Below are positions 28,947 through 41,920 of a stretch of DNA of 64,000 nucleotides, piece after piece. Under the pieces are notes generated by a model, which ran no database searches, had not been told where the DNA came from, and worked only from the letters and a program-made list of their open reading frames with translations. The stretch is taken from contig CM068320.1 in assembly GCA_034766995.1 (NCBI GenBank), forward strand, positions 11,047,687 through 11,111,686. Direction: 5' to 3'. Position 1 is the first letter of the stretch. Each line of letters begins with the position of its first letter. Made by a program: the position numbers and the translations under genes. This DNA is from Acanthacorydalis orientalis. Its lineage: Eukaryota; Arthropoda; Insecta; Megaloptera; Corydalidae.

Positions 28947-28957
28947 AGAGAGAGAGA
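28906..28957. repeat. compound microsatellite (TA)n(GA)n
   Basis: TA run passing into GAAAGAGAGAGAGG, directly joined to the half MITE at 28958. Confidence 0.9.
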
Positions 28958-29035
28958 GGGTAATTCAATTTAGATTTGCACATATAAGTATTCAAAGGTG
29001 GTGCAGAGGTAAAGAAAATTCATATTATTTTTCAT

Positions 29036-29042
<7 letters not shown>
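28958..29042 (-). mobile_element. half copy of small MITE (inverted)
   Basis: GGGTAATTCAATTTAG begins a roughly 85-bp stretch that is the reverse complement of the right half of the MITE at 29067-29269. Together with that copy it makes a palindrome whose outer edges are (TA)n(GA)n on the left and (CT)n(TA)n on the right. Confidence 0.75.
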
Positions 29043-29066
<24 letters not shown>

Positions 29067-29268
29067 GGTGATCAACTTAGACTTCTATACGATAGTATCA
29101 AAAAACGCATTTTTTTAGAAAAAAACATGCTATCGCCAATTTAATATTTTAGTTCAATTTATTTTAGTATTGAATTGATCTAAAATATTAAATAAAAAAT
29201 AATATGAATATTCTTTACCTCTGCGCCACCTTTTAATACTTATATGTGGAAGCCTAAATTGAATTACC

Positions 29269-29269
<1 letters not shown>
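29067..29269 (+). mobile_element. small TIR MITE, copy 1
   Basis: About 200 bp with inverted ends related to GGTGATTCAACTTAGGCTTC and an internal imperfect palindrome (TTTTAGTTCAAT against ATTGAATTGATCTAAAA). Homologous copies lie at 30656-30854 and 53536-53732. It has no coding capacity and TA at the edges. The parent transposon is not known. Confidence 0.8.

Positions 29270-29305
<36 letters not shown>
29270..29305. repeat. compound microsatellite (CT)n(TA)n
   Basis: A CT run then TA, continuous with the right end of the MITE and mirroring the tract on the left side of the palindrome. Confidence 0.9.
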
Positions 29306-30655
29306 AATATACATACGAATCTATACATACAAGTATTGGCTTATAGAATATTTCTGACAAAAATTTATAGCTTATTTATAACGTTTTTGTCAATATTTCA
29401 AATAAATGTTTCACAATTCAGGTTTTCTTTGTACTAACTGAATTAATTGATCAATCAGTGTAAAATTTAACAAATAGTAAGCGGATAAACACCAGTTTAT
29501 ATAAAAATTGATGAAGTGTGTAAAATGATAGCTGGTATTTCGCTTAAACTGAGAGACAAGCGAATATAGGAAATATTTACATTTACCTGAAATATTTTTG
29601 AGGATAAATTAATATTTGTTTAAATTATACAATCTATGAATACAATTTGAAATTTATATATTCTTTTCTTCAAAAAGAATAGTAAACTTATAATATTTTA
29701 ATGGAATTTTAAGCTTTAATAGAAATATAATTCCCTAAAGAAAATTATTAAATTAAGTGAAAGATAATTTTTAATTACCTATTTTAAGTTCGAAATATAA
29801 TAATGTGTAATCATAATATATATGTATATGAAAATAAATTTTATTTTAAATATTTTCTTTAATAAATTTCATGCAGTATATTTTATGAAACAAATATGTA
29901 AAAATATATCACGTTATTGTCATAATAAATGAAATTCTTGTCAATGAGACCGAATATATATCAAACTGGTGACCACTGACGAGTTTTTGCTGACAAATAT
30001 ACATTTTTGTGTTGACACCATGCATTTTATTTTTCATTTATATTTTCAACATATGTATGTTAATATTATGTGCTTGATTTCAGAAAGAGTCCTGAAAAAT
30101 ATTGAATTACCATATTATATATTTTTTTTATATGTTAACAAATTTGCATACAATAAAACATTGAAATAATTTTCATTTAAATTGCAAAACTAAACGAGAA
30201 ACATCATTTCAATATTAAGTTGTAAATTTTTATAAACAAGTAATAACTCGAGTAAATGATATCAAATTTTAAAACAATATCACATATATATATATATATA
30301 TATACATGTGTTTTTCAAGGAAAATTTTATTTTTATATTAAAAATCGGTAGACAATTTAATGAATAATTTGATAACATTCAGTTTTAAATATATGGTGTA
30401 TAAATTATTAAAATGATTATTTTCACTTTTTTATATTTAATAATCCTGAATTTGAAATTAAGTCATTAACAATCGATTATACAGGATTGATACATCTTTT
30501 TCAATTTTAAAAGATTTCAAGTAATAAAAATTAAAAACAAATACATTAATCTTAATATATTATAAATCATTTAAATATATAAAAATTAAACTAATGTTCA
30601 AAAACTTTGTCTTTGGATTGATTAGATTTAGGAGCAATGAATACAACCTTATATA
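29306..30655. other. no gene seen
   Basis: AT-rich DNA with (TA)n at about 30283-30304. The 66-codon frame at 29969 has no supporting features. Confidence 0.6.
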
Positions 30656-30854
30656 GGTGATTCACCTTAGGTATCAAGAAAAATATTAAGAAAACGCAAA
30701 AATTAAAAAAAATATTTTATCTCACATTAAGTGTTTTAATTCAATTGTATTTTAGTAATGAATTGAACTAAAATACTAAATGAAAAACAACATTTTCGTT
30801 ATTCTCTGCGCCCACTTTTAATACTTCCATGTGGAAGCTTAAATTGAATTATCC
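30656..30854 (+). mobile_element. small TIR MITE, copy 2
   Basis: A 199-bp element with GGTGATTCACCTTAGG at the left and GAATTATCC at the right, TA on both sides. The internal palindrome is present (TTTTAATTCAATTG / GAATTGAACTAAAA). Same family as 29067-29269. Confidence 0.8.
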
Positions 30855-31209
30855 TATATTAGTCAAGCTGGGATTTTTTCTATTACTTATGTTCAAAAAA
30901 CAACAAAGGAACAAGAACTTAAACCAACTAAAAATACATATTTATTAGGCATTTTAATAGCAAAAATTTGTAGTATATAGACAATTTTTCATTTGGGACA
31001 GTAACCTGTTTTTATAAAAAGAAATAACTTTTTCATTATATATATATATATATATACGCATATATATTTAAAATAAATTGGTTTGTTTTTTGTTACGTTA
31101 TAATTTTAAATGAAAATATTATATTAAATAAACAACTAAATATTAATTTCATCACAATAGTGCATACTTAAAAACATATTTTTAAAAAATGCTTCATTAA
31201 AAACATATA
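30855..31209. other. no gene seen
   Basis: AT-rich spacer with a short (TA)n at 31037-31070. Confidence 0.6.
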
Positions 31210-31774
31210 TTAGGCGAGTAGGAAAATAATTACAGTTTTTGTTTGAATTCTAACCCTTTTTTTCAATGACAGTGTAATTTCATTTTATTCATGTTAATAT
31301 CATTTTAAAGTGCATTTTTCGGTATGTATTTTTGTAACATCGACTTTGGTTTTATTATTAATTTTGCATCAAATTAAGCTATTTAATTAAAGATGGAAAA
31401 GAACCAGATAAATGTATATTTTTATTAGTTCAAAACAGGTGGAAAAGCTACAAAAACTGTTCATAAACTCAAGGATCCTTTTGATGTGGTATCTGTTAAG
31501 GAAGATATGATGAAATGGTGGTTTCAAAAATTTCGTCCTGGGGACGAAAGTCTTGAAGATAAAGAAGGTCGTGGAGTCCTTCTTCAGTTCCTAACGACCA
31601 ACTGAACGTGTAAGTTGAATCAGAACCACGTACAATAATTCGGGAGCTTGCACAAAAGTTAGGCGTTAGTCATCCAACAGTTCTAAATCACTTAAAATAG
31701 CTAGGAAAATCGAAAAATTTGTAATTGTTTTTGTTTTCAAGTCGTAAACCGCCACTATTATTCGATCAACCTAA
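31210..31774 (+). mobile_element. mariner deletion derivative, family C copy 3
   Basis: About 565 bp, TTAGGCGAGTAGGAAAATAA at the left and CAACCTAA at the right, flanked by TA. The start region reads MEKNQINVYF, then WWFQKFRPGDESLEDKEGRG and IRELAQKLGVSHPTVLNHLK. This is the clearest view of the helix-turn-helix region in family C. It then passes through LGKSKNL to the right end. No catalytic blocks. Confidence 0.8.
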
Positions 31775-31843
31775 TATAAAAACACATCTCAAATAAAATT
31801 ACAAACAAATATCAATAATGAATTGAAAAAGCAGAAGTGTGCA

Positions 31844-32092
<249 letters not shown>

Positions 32093-33489
32093 TTAGTACA
32101 GTCTTGCTAATATAACCAGAATGTTGGACTGTTTTCATATATTTTGCGTTACCTTCATGTGTATATTATTTTTTAAACATTATATTAATCAGGTGAAAAT
32201 ATATTCGTGTAGATTTATTTTCAATCTAAAAAAATTATAGGTCAAAATAAAGGAATATTTTACTAATTGGCAGTGATTAATTGGTTACATAAATTAAACT
32301 CTTACATCTTACTAATTGAATATAACTAATAAACTATAGTTTACTTATATTCTTATTTAAAATCCTAGAGTTAACAATAAATAAAATTAAATGAAATTTG
32401 ATAAAATATAAAAAAAATATTAAACTAAATAACTGGTTACTTTTAAAAATTAAAAAGAAATATTCGAATGTGAGTAATAATTCTCCCTATTCATTGAAAA
32501 CAATATAATAAAATAAATCGTTTGAATATATTACCGTTATATTATTTAACAAAATATTATTTCAGAAGGAAGAGTGTATTTTATAAACCTGTGTATTTTG
32601 ACAATGTTCCAACTTTTTTAATTCTTCGAGTGAAACGTGCTAGATATTATCTTCTTACTGAACAATGTCTGTCAACAGAAAAAAAACTTTCTATTTTGCG
32701 GTAATTTATTTTTAAGCTCTGAATATAAGTATTCTACAGTTGATGTAATGTTTGGGACATTTAAGAGATAATACAAGAAATTATATTATTTTAAAAATGT
32801 TCAATAACAAACTCTTTGTGTTGACAAGAATAAACTGAAAATTTAAATCAGTGTTTATAAAATTTTAAATGCACATATGTTAAATTTTGTTGACGTAAGC
32901 ATAATTTTCATTTTGTTGACTCGCGGTTTGTATATTTGTTTTTATAATTTTTGATACAGTGTGTATTTCGATGAGAATTGTATTTTTTTTAAATAAAAGT
33001 ATTTAATAATCCATTTTAAACTTATTTGAATAATATTTCTATGTAAAACACAAATAATTGCACAAGTAGACAATAAAAAATTCAATGATTGAATTATATT
33101 GGTTACCTGAATCCATTTCATTACCTAAATAGTAATAAATCTCAAAGTCTTTTTTACTACCAACTTCAACTGACAAACTTTCACGAAGTTAACTTGTTAT
33201 TGAAGTTTTTGGGAGTATAGTTTGTATGATATAATTTAACATGTTTGAGATTTCGACAACATAGTACAATATTATTTGACATTTAAGTTGTTTTCACAAA
33301 TCTTCCAAGCTAATCCAATTCTTTGAAGAGGATATAAAAATAGTAAAACATGCACAGCCATTAAATATATGATAAAATATATAAACATTTTGAACCGATT
33401 CATCAATTTTAATAAAAACACCAATCATTTTATTAAAGGTCTGTCAATATTACCATGTTAAAAAATATAAAAACAAAATCTTGTAACTA
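32093..33489. other. no gene seen
   Basis: AT-rich DNA without recognisable signals. The 60-codon frame at 32522 is unsupported. Confidence 0.6.
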
Positions 33490-34064
33490 TTTGGTTAGTA
33501 GTAAGATAATTTCGGTTTATGACCTTCAAAATCATATACATTTTTCTGTTTTTTGATTTTTCTAGCTGTTTTAATTGATCCAGAACTGTTGAATGACTAA
33601 AGTTTAACTTTTATGCAAGCTCTCGAATTGTTGTGCGTGGTTCTGATTTAACGTACGTTTCAGTTAATCGTTATGAACTGAAGAAGGATGCCCGCGACTT
33701 TTTTCATCTTCAAGGCTCTTGTCACCAATACGAAATTTTTAGAACCACCACTGCAGGGTACGTTCTTTAATAGTATCCACACTAAAATAATTATTTAGTT
33801 TATGAGTAGTTTCTACTGACGAACCAACCGTTTTTAATTTAAATAAAAAATTTGCTGTTATTTGATTCTTTTCATCTTTAATTGAATATCCCAATTTGGA
33901 ACAAAATTAACAATAAAAGCAAAGTCAATGTTATCGAAATACAGATTGAAAATTGTACTCTAAAATGACATTTACATGAAAACGATGAAATAATACTTTC
34001 ATCAAAATAATTAAAGTTAGAATTCAGAAAACAAAAACCGTAATTATTTTTCTACCAACCTAAT
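33490..34064 (-). mobile_element. mariner deletion derivative, family C copy 4
   Basis: About 575 bp on the minus strand. The right edge CTACCAACCTAA is the 5' terminus in reverse, and the left edge TTGGTTAGTAGTAAGATAAT is a diverged partner. It holds the same leader, helix-turn-helix remnant and direct join to the far end (QLEKSKN then the terminal repeat) as the other copies. Confidence 0.75.
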
Positions 34065-34780
34065 ATTTTTCAATGATACTTCTTGAAATTATTTAAATAA
34101 ATAAATGCTTAGTTTCATGTTTTGCATGTAATGATTCAATTTTTATTTTGATATAAAACAATTTGTACGTCTTATTATTTGGCATCAACAACACCTTTTT
34201 ATTTTTCGACCAATGTCAGGTACTTTATTAAATTCATAACACTATTTAACGATGTTTCATATAAATAGGATTTAGTAAATATATTTTGAATTTAAAATGG
34301 AATACACACCATTAGATTATCGTTCATAAAAAGAAAGTTGTATAAAAAAGATTATCAAAAATTAATTCATTGTAAGATTGATGATGTTCAAAAAGCATTT
34401 ACATAAAACAGTAATCTCTATTTAGACTCCATTTAGAAAAATTATATATATATATATAAATCGATATATATATATATATATATATATATTTAAATAAATG
34501 TCTTACGTATATAAAAAGTAAATCAATATTTTTAAGTACTCGTTATTAAAAGACAGCTCGAAAAGAGTCAAATATTTCACTCTTGATACTTCCTTTTAGG
34601 TTTATAATATTTCGTTTGATACATTAAGTGTTTAATCTTTTGTGAAATTATGTATACTTCCTTTGTTGATACTTTCTCTAAAATAAAGTGAATCGCTAAA
34701 CAAAGAAAATAAAAAGTGCTTCCTTTATTATTTCGTAAATGGTTATTTTAACATTTTACTTGAAAAAAAATTTATAAAAT
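34065..34780. other. no gene seen
   Basis: AT-rich DNA with (TA)n at about 34442-34490. Confidence 0.6.
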
Positions 34781-34876
34781 TATATATATATATATACACA
34801 TATATACATCTATATATATATACACATACATATATATATATACATATGTGTATATATATATATGTTTATATATACA

Positions 34877-34920
<44 letters not shown>

Positions 34921-34973
34921 TAGATATATACATACATACATATATATATATATACACATATATATGTATATTT
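34781..34973. repeat. (TA)n array with CACATA/CATACA variants
   Basis: About 190 bp of TA with C and G interruptions and a GATA pair near 34918. Confidence 0.93.
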
Positions 34974-34999
34974 TTCAATATTACTGGATTTTGTGGAGC

Positions 35000-36300
35000 A
35001 TGGGAAGGGTTAATCCTACGAGAAGTTTGACCTTGCTCAAAATACCGAACTAAACACGTTGCGAAAAATTTTCTAAACATATTTTCATAAAAATATAAGA
35101 ACAGAAACGTAATTTTCAAAACAAGAAATCTGAAAACTTTATGTGAAACAAAGTATTACAAAAAGAAAAAAACGGCTTATAATATTTTAACTCTGCTTAT
35201 TTCATAAGCTAATTTTTACAAATAGTAAATATAACTGAATGTTATTAACCTCGGTTATTATTTGTTGCACTCTTATTTAATGATTTCAGGAGACGTTAAA
35301 TCAAAGAACTGCTGTTTATGTACATTTATATTCGTCTTTGTTGAAATTGTATTATTTGGGAAGCTTGGCCCTAATTTTAACGGGAGGCTTAACCCTACAA
35401 GTTTACTATCAAATTCAAACTAATTTGGCATTACATTATCACAAAGTCAATTCTTTCACACAATTTAATGTAAATACAAGTAATATGTAATTCTTTATGA
35501 TCTTGTTCGAAAAATAATGTATAATATATTTTCTCGTGTTATTGAACCTGGTGTTAAACTAGCTTCAACGTTTATGTTAAATTTACAATATGACTGTACC
35601 TAAAACCCCATCAGAAAACCGAACTCTGCTGAAAGCAAAACCGAAAAAAAATACAACGTCAAGAAAAATAGTAGTTAGTAGGATACTAATTGATATTTCT
35701 GTCATGACACAAATTATATGGAATACAAAACATGCCAATAGAAAAAAAAGTATTGAGGAGAAAAGAAACGATATACTTGAAAAAAAAATATTGTGATAGT
35801 TACAGAATCAGAGGGGAAAATTTGCAAAAAAAAACACCTTCAAAAAAACAAAAAACTAAAACGAAAACCGAAAATATTTATAATTCTCTCGCCACAATGA
35901 CTTACAATTAATATTTTGTTTATAATGATACATGTTATTATTTAAGACGCATATTATTATTTTACTAGTATTTGTTTATAATAGTTATATGAATAAGTTT
36001 ATAATACATTAAAGCAGATTATACTGTTATTTGAAATTTCAGTGATTCATTTAAGCCTGGGCTCAAACCTCCCGTAACTCGAGTGGTTTGACCCTATTTT
36101 TCCTTTTCGAAAAACGTTAGGTAAATAATTTTTCATTAGAACTAAAAATTATTTATACGTATTACACATGGTATTATATTATTACGCATGCAATTAATAT
36201 TCCATATTTAATTCAAGTAAAAAAATGTTTGATTATACATTGATTTTTTTTAAATAGGGTCAAACCTCAGCATATTCCCGTAATTCACTTTTTCTAGCAA
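35000..36300. other. region with scattered AGGTTTGACCC-type motifs
   Basis: Motifs related to GGGTCAAACC or its inverse occur near 35007, 35372, 36059, 36092 and 36257. At 36059-36101 two of them face each other (GGGCTCAAACC...GGTTTGACCC). They surround the possible pogo-like tail and may be subterminal repeats of that element. No clean element ends were found. Confidence 0.4.
35590..35796 (+). pseudogene. possible pogo-like (DDE_1) transposase C-terminal tail
   Basis: A 68-codon open frame, rich in Lys and Arg, reads TPSENRTLLKAKPKKNTTSRK and then SRILIDISV, ending in a charged KKSIEEKRNDILEKK stretch. Insect pogo/Tigger-type transposases often end with a similar order: (S/T)PE..RPLPKA.PRK, basic stretch, ILTDTP, then charged helix. 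The catalytic DDE_1 domain is not visible upstream, so only the tail remains. It could instead be an unrelated basic reading frame. Confidence 0.35.
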
Positions 36301-36434
36301 CATAAGACCTATATAACTTTAATAGAATTCTAATGATATTAATAGTATGATTTTTCAATACAATTTATCTCCTGTTACAAAAAGACAATTACATTCAGTT
36401 TGAGTTTTAGAAAACTAAATTAAATTCAAGTATA

Positions 36435-37363
36435 CGAGGTCAGACAATTAAGTAATGCGACAAAATTCAAAAATTGAGTATATTTAAAAATTAAGGTACA
36501 TCGCTGCGATCCCCTTCAAAGTAGTCTCCTTCCGCATCTATACACTTATTTTAGCGAGCTTTACAGTTTTCGTAACAATTCTGGAACACTTCTTGTGGGA
36601 CCTCTCCGAGTACCCTCGTCACAGATTCTTGGATATCTTCAACGGAGTCAAAATGTCGACCTTTGACGAATTTTTTCATATGGGGGAATAGGAAAAAGTC
36701 GCAGGGTAACATGTCCGGTGAATAGGGCGGTTGTGGTAACGTTGCGATGCCTTTAGACGCCAAAAACTGAGAGACACTGAACGCACTGTGACAGGGAGCA
36801 TTGTCGTGATGCAGAACCCAAGTCTTAGCGATCTCTGGACGCACTCTGAGCACCCTTTTTCGTAATTTTTCGAGCACATTGCGGTAGAATACTTGATTTA
36901 CGGTTTGTCCAGGTGGTACGAACTCTTTGTGAACCACCCCTTTGCTGTCGAAGAAGCAAATCAACATGGTTTTCACTTTGGACTTACTCATTCTCCTATG
37001 GCCTCTCTCATGGCTTTTTTTAAAATCGGCATGCCACCGAAGCACCTGACTACGACTCAGGGCATCACTACCATACATTTTAAGCACTTTTTCATAAGTT
37101 TCTGTCGCGGTTTCGCCGAGTTTTGCACAAAATTTTATCGCGCACCGTTGCTCTAAATTTCTCTGTTCCATTTTCGTGACATGCACTACTCGCGCGTTGT
37201 TACAAAACACTAAACAGCTGGCGAAGAAATGATCGTACGAGGGTGGTCAAGGTCTCAATCGAGAGAGTAGGGATCTGCTATTATGGTGGCGGAGTTACAG
37301 GTTCTCAGTGTTACCACAGGCCGAGAAAAAAAATCGGTCGCATTACTTAATTGTCTGACCTCG
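36435..37363 (-). mobile_element. internally deleted mariner, family D
   Basis: A 929-bp element with perfect 27-bp terminal inverted repeats (outer part CGAGGTCAGACAATTAAG) and TA duplicated on both sides. A complete mariner would be about 1.3 kb. The deletion is internal and in frame. Perfect ends and a long residual frame point to a fairly recent insertion. Only one copy is in this window. Confidence 0.93.
36491..37171 (-). pseudogene. mariner transposase with in-frame internal deletion (D)
   Basis: The start at 37171 gives EQRNLEQRCAIKFCAKLGET, the usual N-terminus of this mariner lineage. The frame stays open for 206 codons to a stop at 36551. Residues 1-60 are the first part of the helix-turn-helix region up to WHADFKKS. 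The next residues (RMSKSKVKTMLICFFDSKG) belong to the middle of the nuclease, so about 120 residues, including the first catalytic Asp block (TGDE), are gone. The second and third Asp are present (HHDNAPCH, Asp at about 123; MLPCDFF, Asp at about 158) with the expected 34 residues between them. The stop at 36551 is premature: the normal tail (DAEGDYFEGD) follows in the same frame to 36491. Confidence 0.92.
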
Positions 37364-37406
37364 TATACACATCTCTATTATAGATGACATTTCAATTCTT
37401 GTTTAA

Positions 37407-37553
37407 CCCTTTTACCACGGATTAAATATGTTTAGTTTTAAAACTTCTGTTTCGTTTGATGATCTTTTGAGTTACGTAAGTAATCTATTCAATTTCCGTT
37501 AGTAATTTTTGAAAATTTTATGGGACACATAAGTCCCGTTAGTGGCGAAAGGG
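37407..37553. mobile_element. 147-bp piggyBac-type MITE
   Basis: The element is flanked on both sides by TTAA, the piggyBac target. It begins CCCTTTTACCACGG and ends GTGGCGAAAGGG, so the outer bases form an inverted repeat (CCCTTT...CCAC). Near the right end GGGACACATAAGTCCC is a subterminal palindrome. It has no coding capacity and fits a non-autonomous piggyBac derivative. Confidence 0.85.
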
Positions 37554-37557
37554 TTAA

Positions 37558-38748
37558 ATGAACGTTTTTATTAGTTATAAATAAGATAATCGGCACATGA
37601 AATTCTCTCTCGTTTCGCAAAATACTTTGTATAAGGAATAAGACAAAAAAACGAAGAACACAAATTTTTGATTGTGAGCTATCCAAATTAGCAAATGTGC
37701 AAAAAAATGAATGAGATCATTTCAATTGTAATATTCGAAAAAGATCTTTGTTCATTTGTTCACTGAAAAAGAATGGAGATCTTTTAAAAATATTTATTCC
37801 TTTTCTATACTTTTAACGGTAGGACTTTTGAATATGAATCGAAAAGAAAGTATACTCGTAATACGAAGAACTAGAATAAAAAATTCCTAACTAATATATT
37901 AATTTAAAGTCAGGAAATATTATTATAAATAAAACTACTGTAAATTAAATTAATTTTAAACGAATAGTTTATTTAAAATACACAAACGTAGACACTTTTA
38001 AAGTTATTACTATTCCTACAAATTTTAAGTCAAACAAGAAATCAATTAGAAGAAAAGCTCATGTAGATTGCAACTATTATTTAAATTGAAAATAATTAAT
38101 GGAAACAATTTCAATTATCTCTCAGTTTATTCTAAATGATTAGTAGATTTTCAAGCGCAATGAAAATAAATAGAATAAACTCTTAGAACTCGATTTATCT
38201 AAATGAAAAAAACTAATGCATATTTGAATGTATATCAAGAGCAAGATACGAGAAGCAAGAAAATACAAAAAATAAAATATGAAAAGCAATGTATTACAAT
38301 AAAATATTCTTATACAATAACGAATTAAATCAATTTTAAAATTAAATACTTCTTATTTTCAAATCTTTAACGATAAATATATATATTTTTTATCGGCACA
38401 AATTTCCGTACAGCAATTTTCTTAGTGATTACGTTTTCCATTAAAGATTTTCTCCAATCTGTGCATTGAATACTCAACAATATAATGACGTGGCATTTTT
38501 CTTCGAAATCGCTGCTTTTGTCGTACAAATTGCGAAGTAAAAAAAATGTACGAAATCCTCACGTGGGTTTTAAGTATGTTTTCACGCTAAATTGAAAACA
38601 TTTATTCGATCTTAAGACTTTTTGAAATCAATATTATCATTGGCCTAGTAGAAGGATTAAAATTTCTCAAAATACTGTTATTAATTTAATGAATCATTAT
38701 TATTAAGCACTTTGCTGATATTTTATTATATATATATTTTCATATCAG

Positions 38749-38822
<74 letters not shown>

Positions 38823-40196
38823 GATAGATAGATAAACATTTATACTTTTAAATTTAAATTTTTAATATAAAATAATATTTAAGACACCATACTAATTCAA
38901 CGGTCTGAAAATTTTATAGCTTTTTTAAAATATCATTAACAATATATTGCAACAAAGCTACTAAATTAAACGAATAGCCGTTATAAAGGAAATATGATGG
39001 CTTTGTGGTCTTTGTTTAGAGCAGATGTGGCAGTTACATTTTATGTAAGTGCTATACAGAAGACTACATGTTGTGTTTTTCCCGCAGCAGCTGTTAACGT
39101 CAAGGTAAAATATACACAATATGGTAAAACGGAAACGTCCCATTGTTATTTATAATGTATTTTCTTTTCTTCATATAAGGTACCTTTTAACTATTCATTA
39201 TTTTTTATTATTCTTTCAACATGTCTGTTAAACAGATAAATAGAAATGCTGATTTTTGGTTAAAAAATATGTGTATTTAGATACTTTTAATTATCGAAAT
39301 AATATTTTTATCCCGGAATCGAAGTTAGAATGCAGTTGTAAATCTCATTTTCATGTTAAATTTGTGTTCTAATGTTATTTTTTATCGGTAGGTGATAAGA
39401 TGCCAAATTTTTTTATTGAATTATATATGCAATTTTCTTATGGTTTGTAGGTAAAAGATTACTCCTGGTGAAGTAATTTATAAGGATACATTTCTCCATC
39501 ATATCAGAGAATTATATTGGTTTTATGTAAATGAAAATTAACTTATATTAAACTTATATTGGATTTATATAAATGTATAAATTAATAAATCCATCAACCA
39601 ATGAAAAGTTTGACTTGGACATCACTACTACAAACACATCACATCACTTTAAAAAAATATCTTAGATTAAAGAAAAATATTATTTATTACTGTACAATCA
39701 TTAAAAATTAATAATAATTAAATATTTAGAGTAATTTTAAATTTGTTATTTTTTTAAAAATTTATCAATGAATATTTATGCTTGAAACAAATTTAATGGG
39801 ACTTTGAAAAATAACTTAATTAAACAACATATTTGAGCATATAAAAGAACTAAATTAAAAATTAGAACAATTGAATAAAAGTATATTAACGTTTACAGAC
39901 AAAGTATGGATTTAAAACAAAAATTTAACTATGAAAAACAGAGATAAAATATAATTCACCAGTAATGTTTAAGCGCAAAAACAATTATTAAGGTTAGTAG
40001 AATAATATCTTTATATGTTCAGAAAATAATTTTTTTCAGATACTTCATATTATTTTAAAGTTTTTCAATTTTATACCAAGTCCATTAATATTTCCACAAA
40101 AAGTATTAATATCCCTTTGGTAATGAAAGAAAAGAAGATCTGTTAGATTTAAAAAAATAACGTTAATGAAGTTAAGGGTTGCCAATCAGAAAAAAT
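37558..40196. other. no gene seen
   Basis: AT-rich DNA with (TA)n at about 38727-38820 followed by GATA units. Slightly GC-richer stretches near 38400-38600 and 39000-39140 show no recognisable coding pattern. Confidence 0.55.
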
Positions 40197-40206
40197 CTAT
40201 ATATTG

Positions 40207-40274
<68 letters not shown>

Positions 40275-40535
40275 TTACACAAATATATTTTTCAAATTTC
40301 CAGACATCTTAAAACAAGTGATTATTTTTCTTAAGAAAAACTAATTTATTATAGATCATTTTTTCTTATTGCTTATGCGAATTTCGATGACCATATCATC
40401 GTTATCAAACCGTTAATTAAGGAAACGAATAGTACACGTACTTTTTTATACGTATCGTTCAAAGTATAATGTCATCTCTGTTTAAATTCGTATAAAAAAT
40501 AACAAAATATCTATCTATATCTATATCTATATATA

Positions 40536-40628
<93 letters not shown>

Positions 40629-41412
40629 ATATACATATGTATGTGTATATATATATATATATGTATATATATATAATTGAACTTTCTTGATAGGAAGTTT
40701 TTCTGTGATTTAAAAGATAATGAAAAATTAGTAATGAATATGAATTTAGTCATAGTGTGAAAAATTATTTGCTATAATAATAAATATATCCACTTTCGAG
40801 TTACGCCTACTTACTTTTATCAAATTAATTTAGTACTAAGTTCAAAATTTTTTTATTTATATTTCTTTTTATGTTGTAAATATTGAATAAACCTGAATAA
40901 TATCTTCCAAAATATGTATATATATATATGTTAGTGTTTTATTTTACAATTTTACAAAAGAAAAATACTACGCTCAAAATAGATATTTAAATGAAGTAAA
41001 CAAAATGCGTAGTGCAATATCAAAATAATATACATTTACAAAAATATTAACAAAATTGTCACCAGACATTGACAAAATTCAAAAGCGTTAGTCAATCTGA
41101 AGGCGTCACATAGTGTATATAGAAGAGACGCTATCGATTGAGTACATCCTACCCAACGATAACTAAATTAGACAATTCGTATAGAGACGCTCTTTGAAAA
41201 CACTTTAGTAAGCCAGTTAGATCATATAGATTATATTGTGACTTGTCTATGTAGCATGTCAAGAATAAATACTTTAGAGCAGACAAATTGTATTTAAGTG
41301 AATACCAGTGGTGTAATTAATTTGAATACTAACGTGAAACATACTGAATATTTATATATCTGTCTCTCTTTGCATTCACACACACATATATATGTCCATG
41401 CATATGTATGTA

Positions 41413-41451
<39 letters not shown>

Positions 41452-41864
41452 TAATCCATGTCAAATGAACAAAATAATACTGCTGATTTAACATAATATT
41501 TGTATTAAAACTGAAACTAAATCTGATAGTTGTACGTGTTCTCTCAGAACAATGAATCAATAATTAACACTGTATCACAAATCCGAACTTATATTTCATT
41601 TATGCATGTTCTATACGTTGGGAATATAAAATATATCATGTAATACAAAAGCAAAATACGACAAAAGGATCGGCTAATGAATTGAAACAAGTCCGGTGAT
41701 TGTAGGTAGTGAAATATGTGCTTTTCTGAAAATACAGGAATTCACATAGTCTTAGCAAAGAAAAATATTTGTTAATAACTCTAACTTATGTATAATATTA
41801 AATTAATAATATGAGTTTTAGATTTGAGATAGTTTTACTTTAAAACACTACTATACATACATTT

Positions 41865-41920
<56 letters not shown>
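40197..41920. other. no gene; (TA)n arrays
   Basis: (TA)n at about 40197-40272, an array with variants at 40518-40675, (CA)/(TG)-containing TA at 41379-41447 and TA at 41865-41918. The rest shows nothing recognisable. Confidence 0.65.

Noticed and set aside
36893..37156. 87-codon plus-strand frame
   Set aside because: Antisense shadow of the family D mariner transposase.
39081..39125. CCCGCAG...AAGGTAAAA, resembling a tiny exon between splice sites
   Set aside because: Only consensus dinucleotides with a 15-20 base middle; no coding or flanking exon support.
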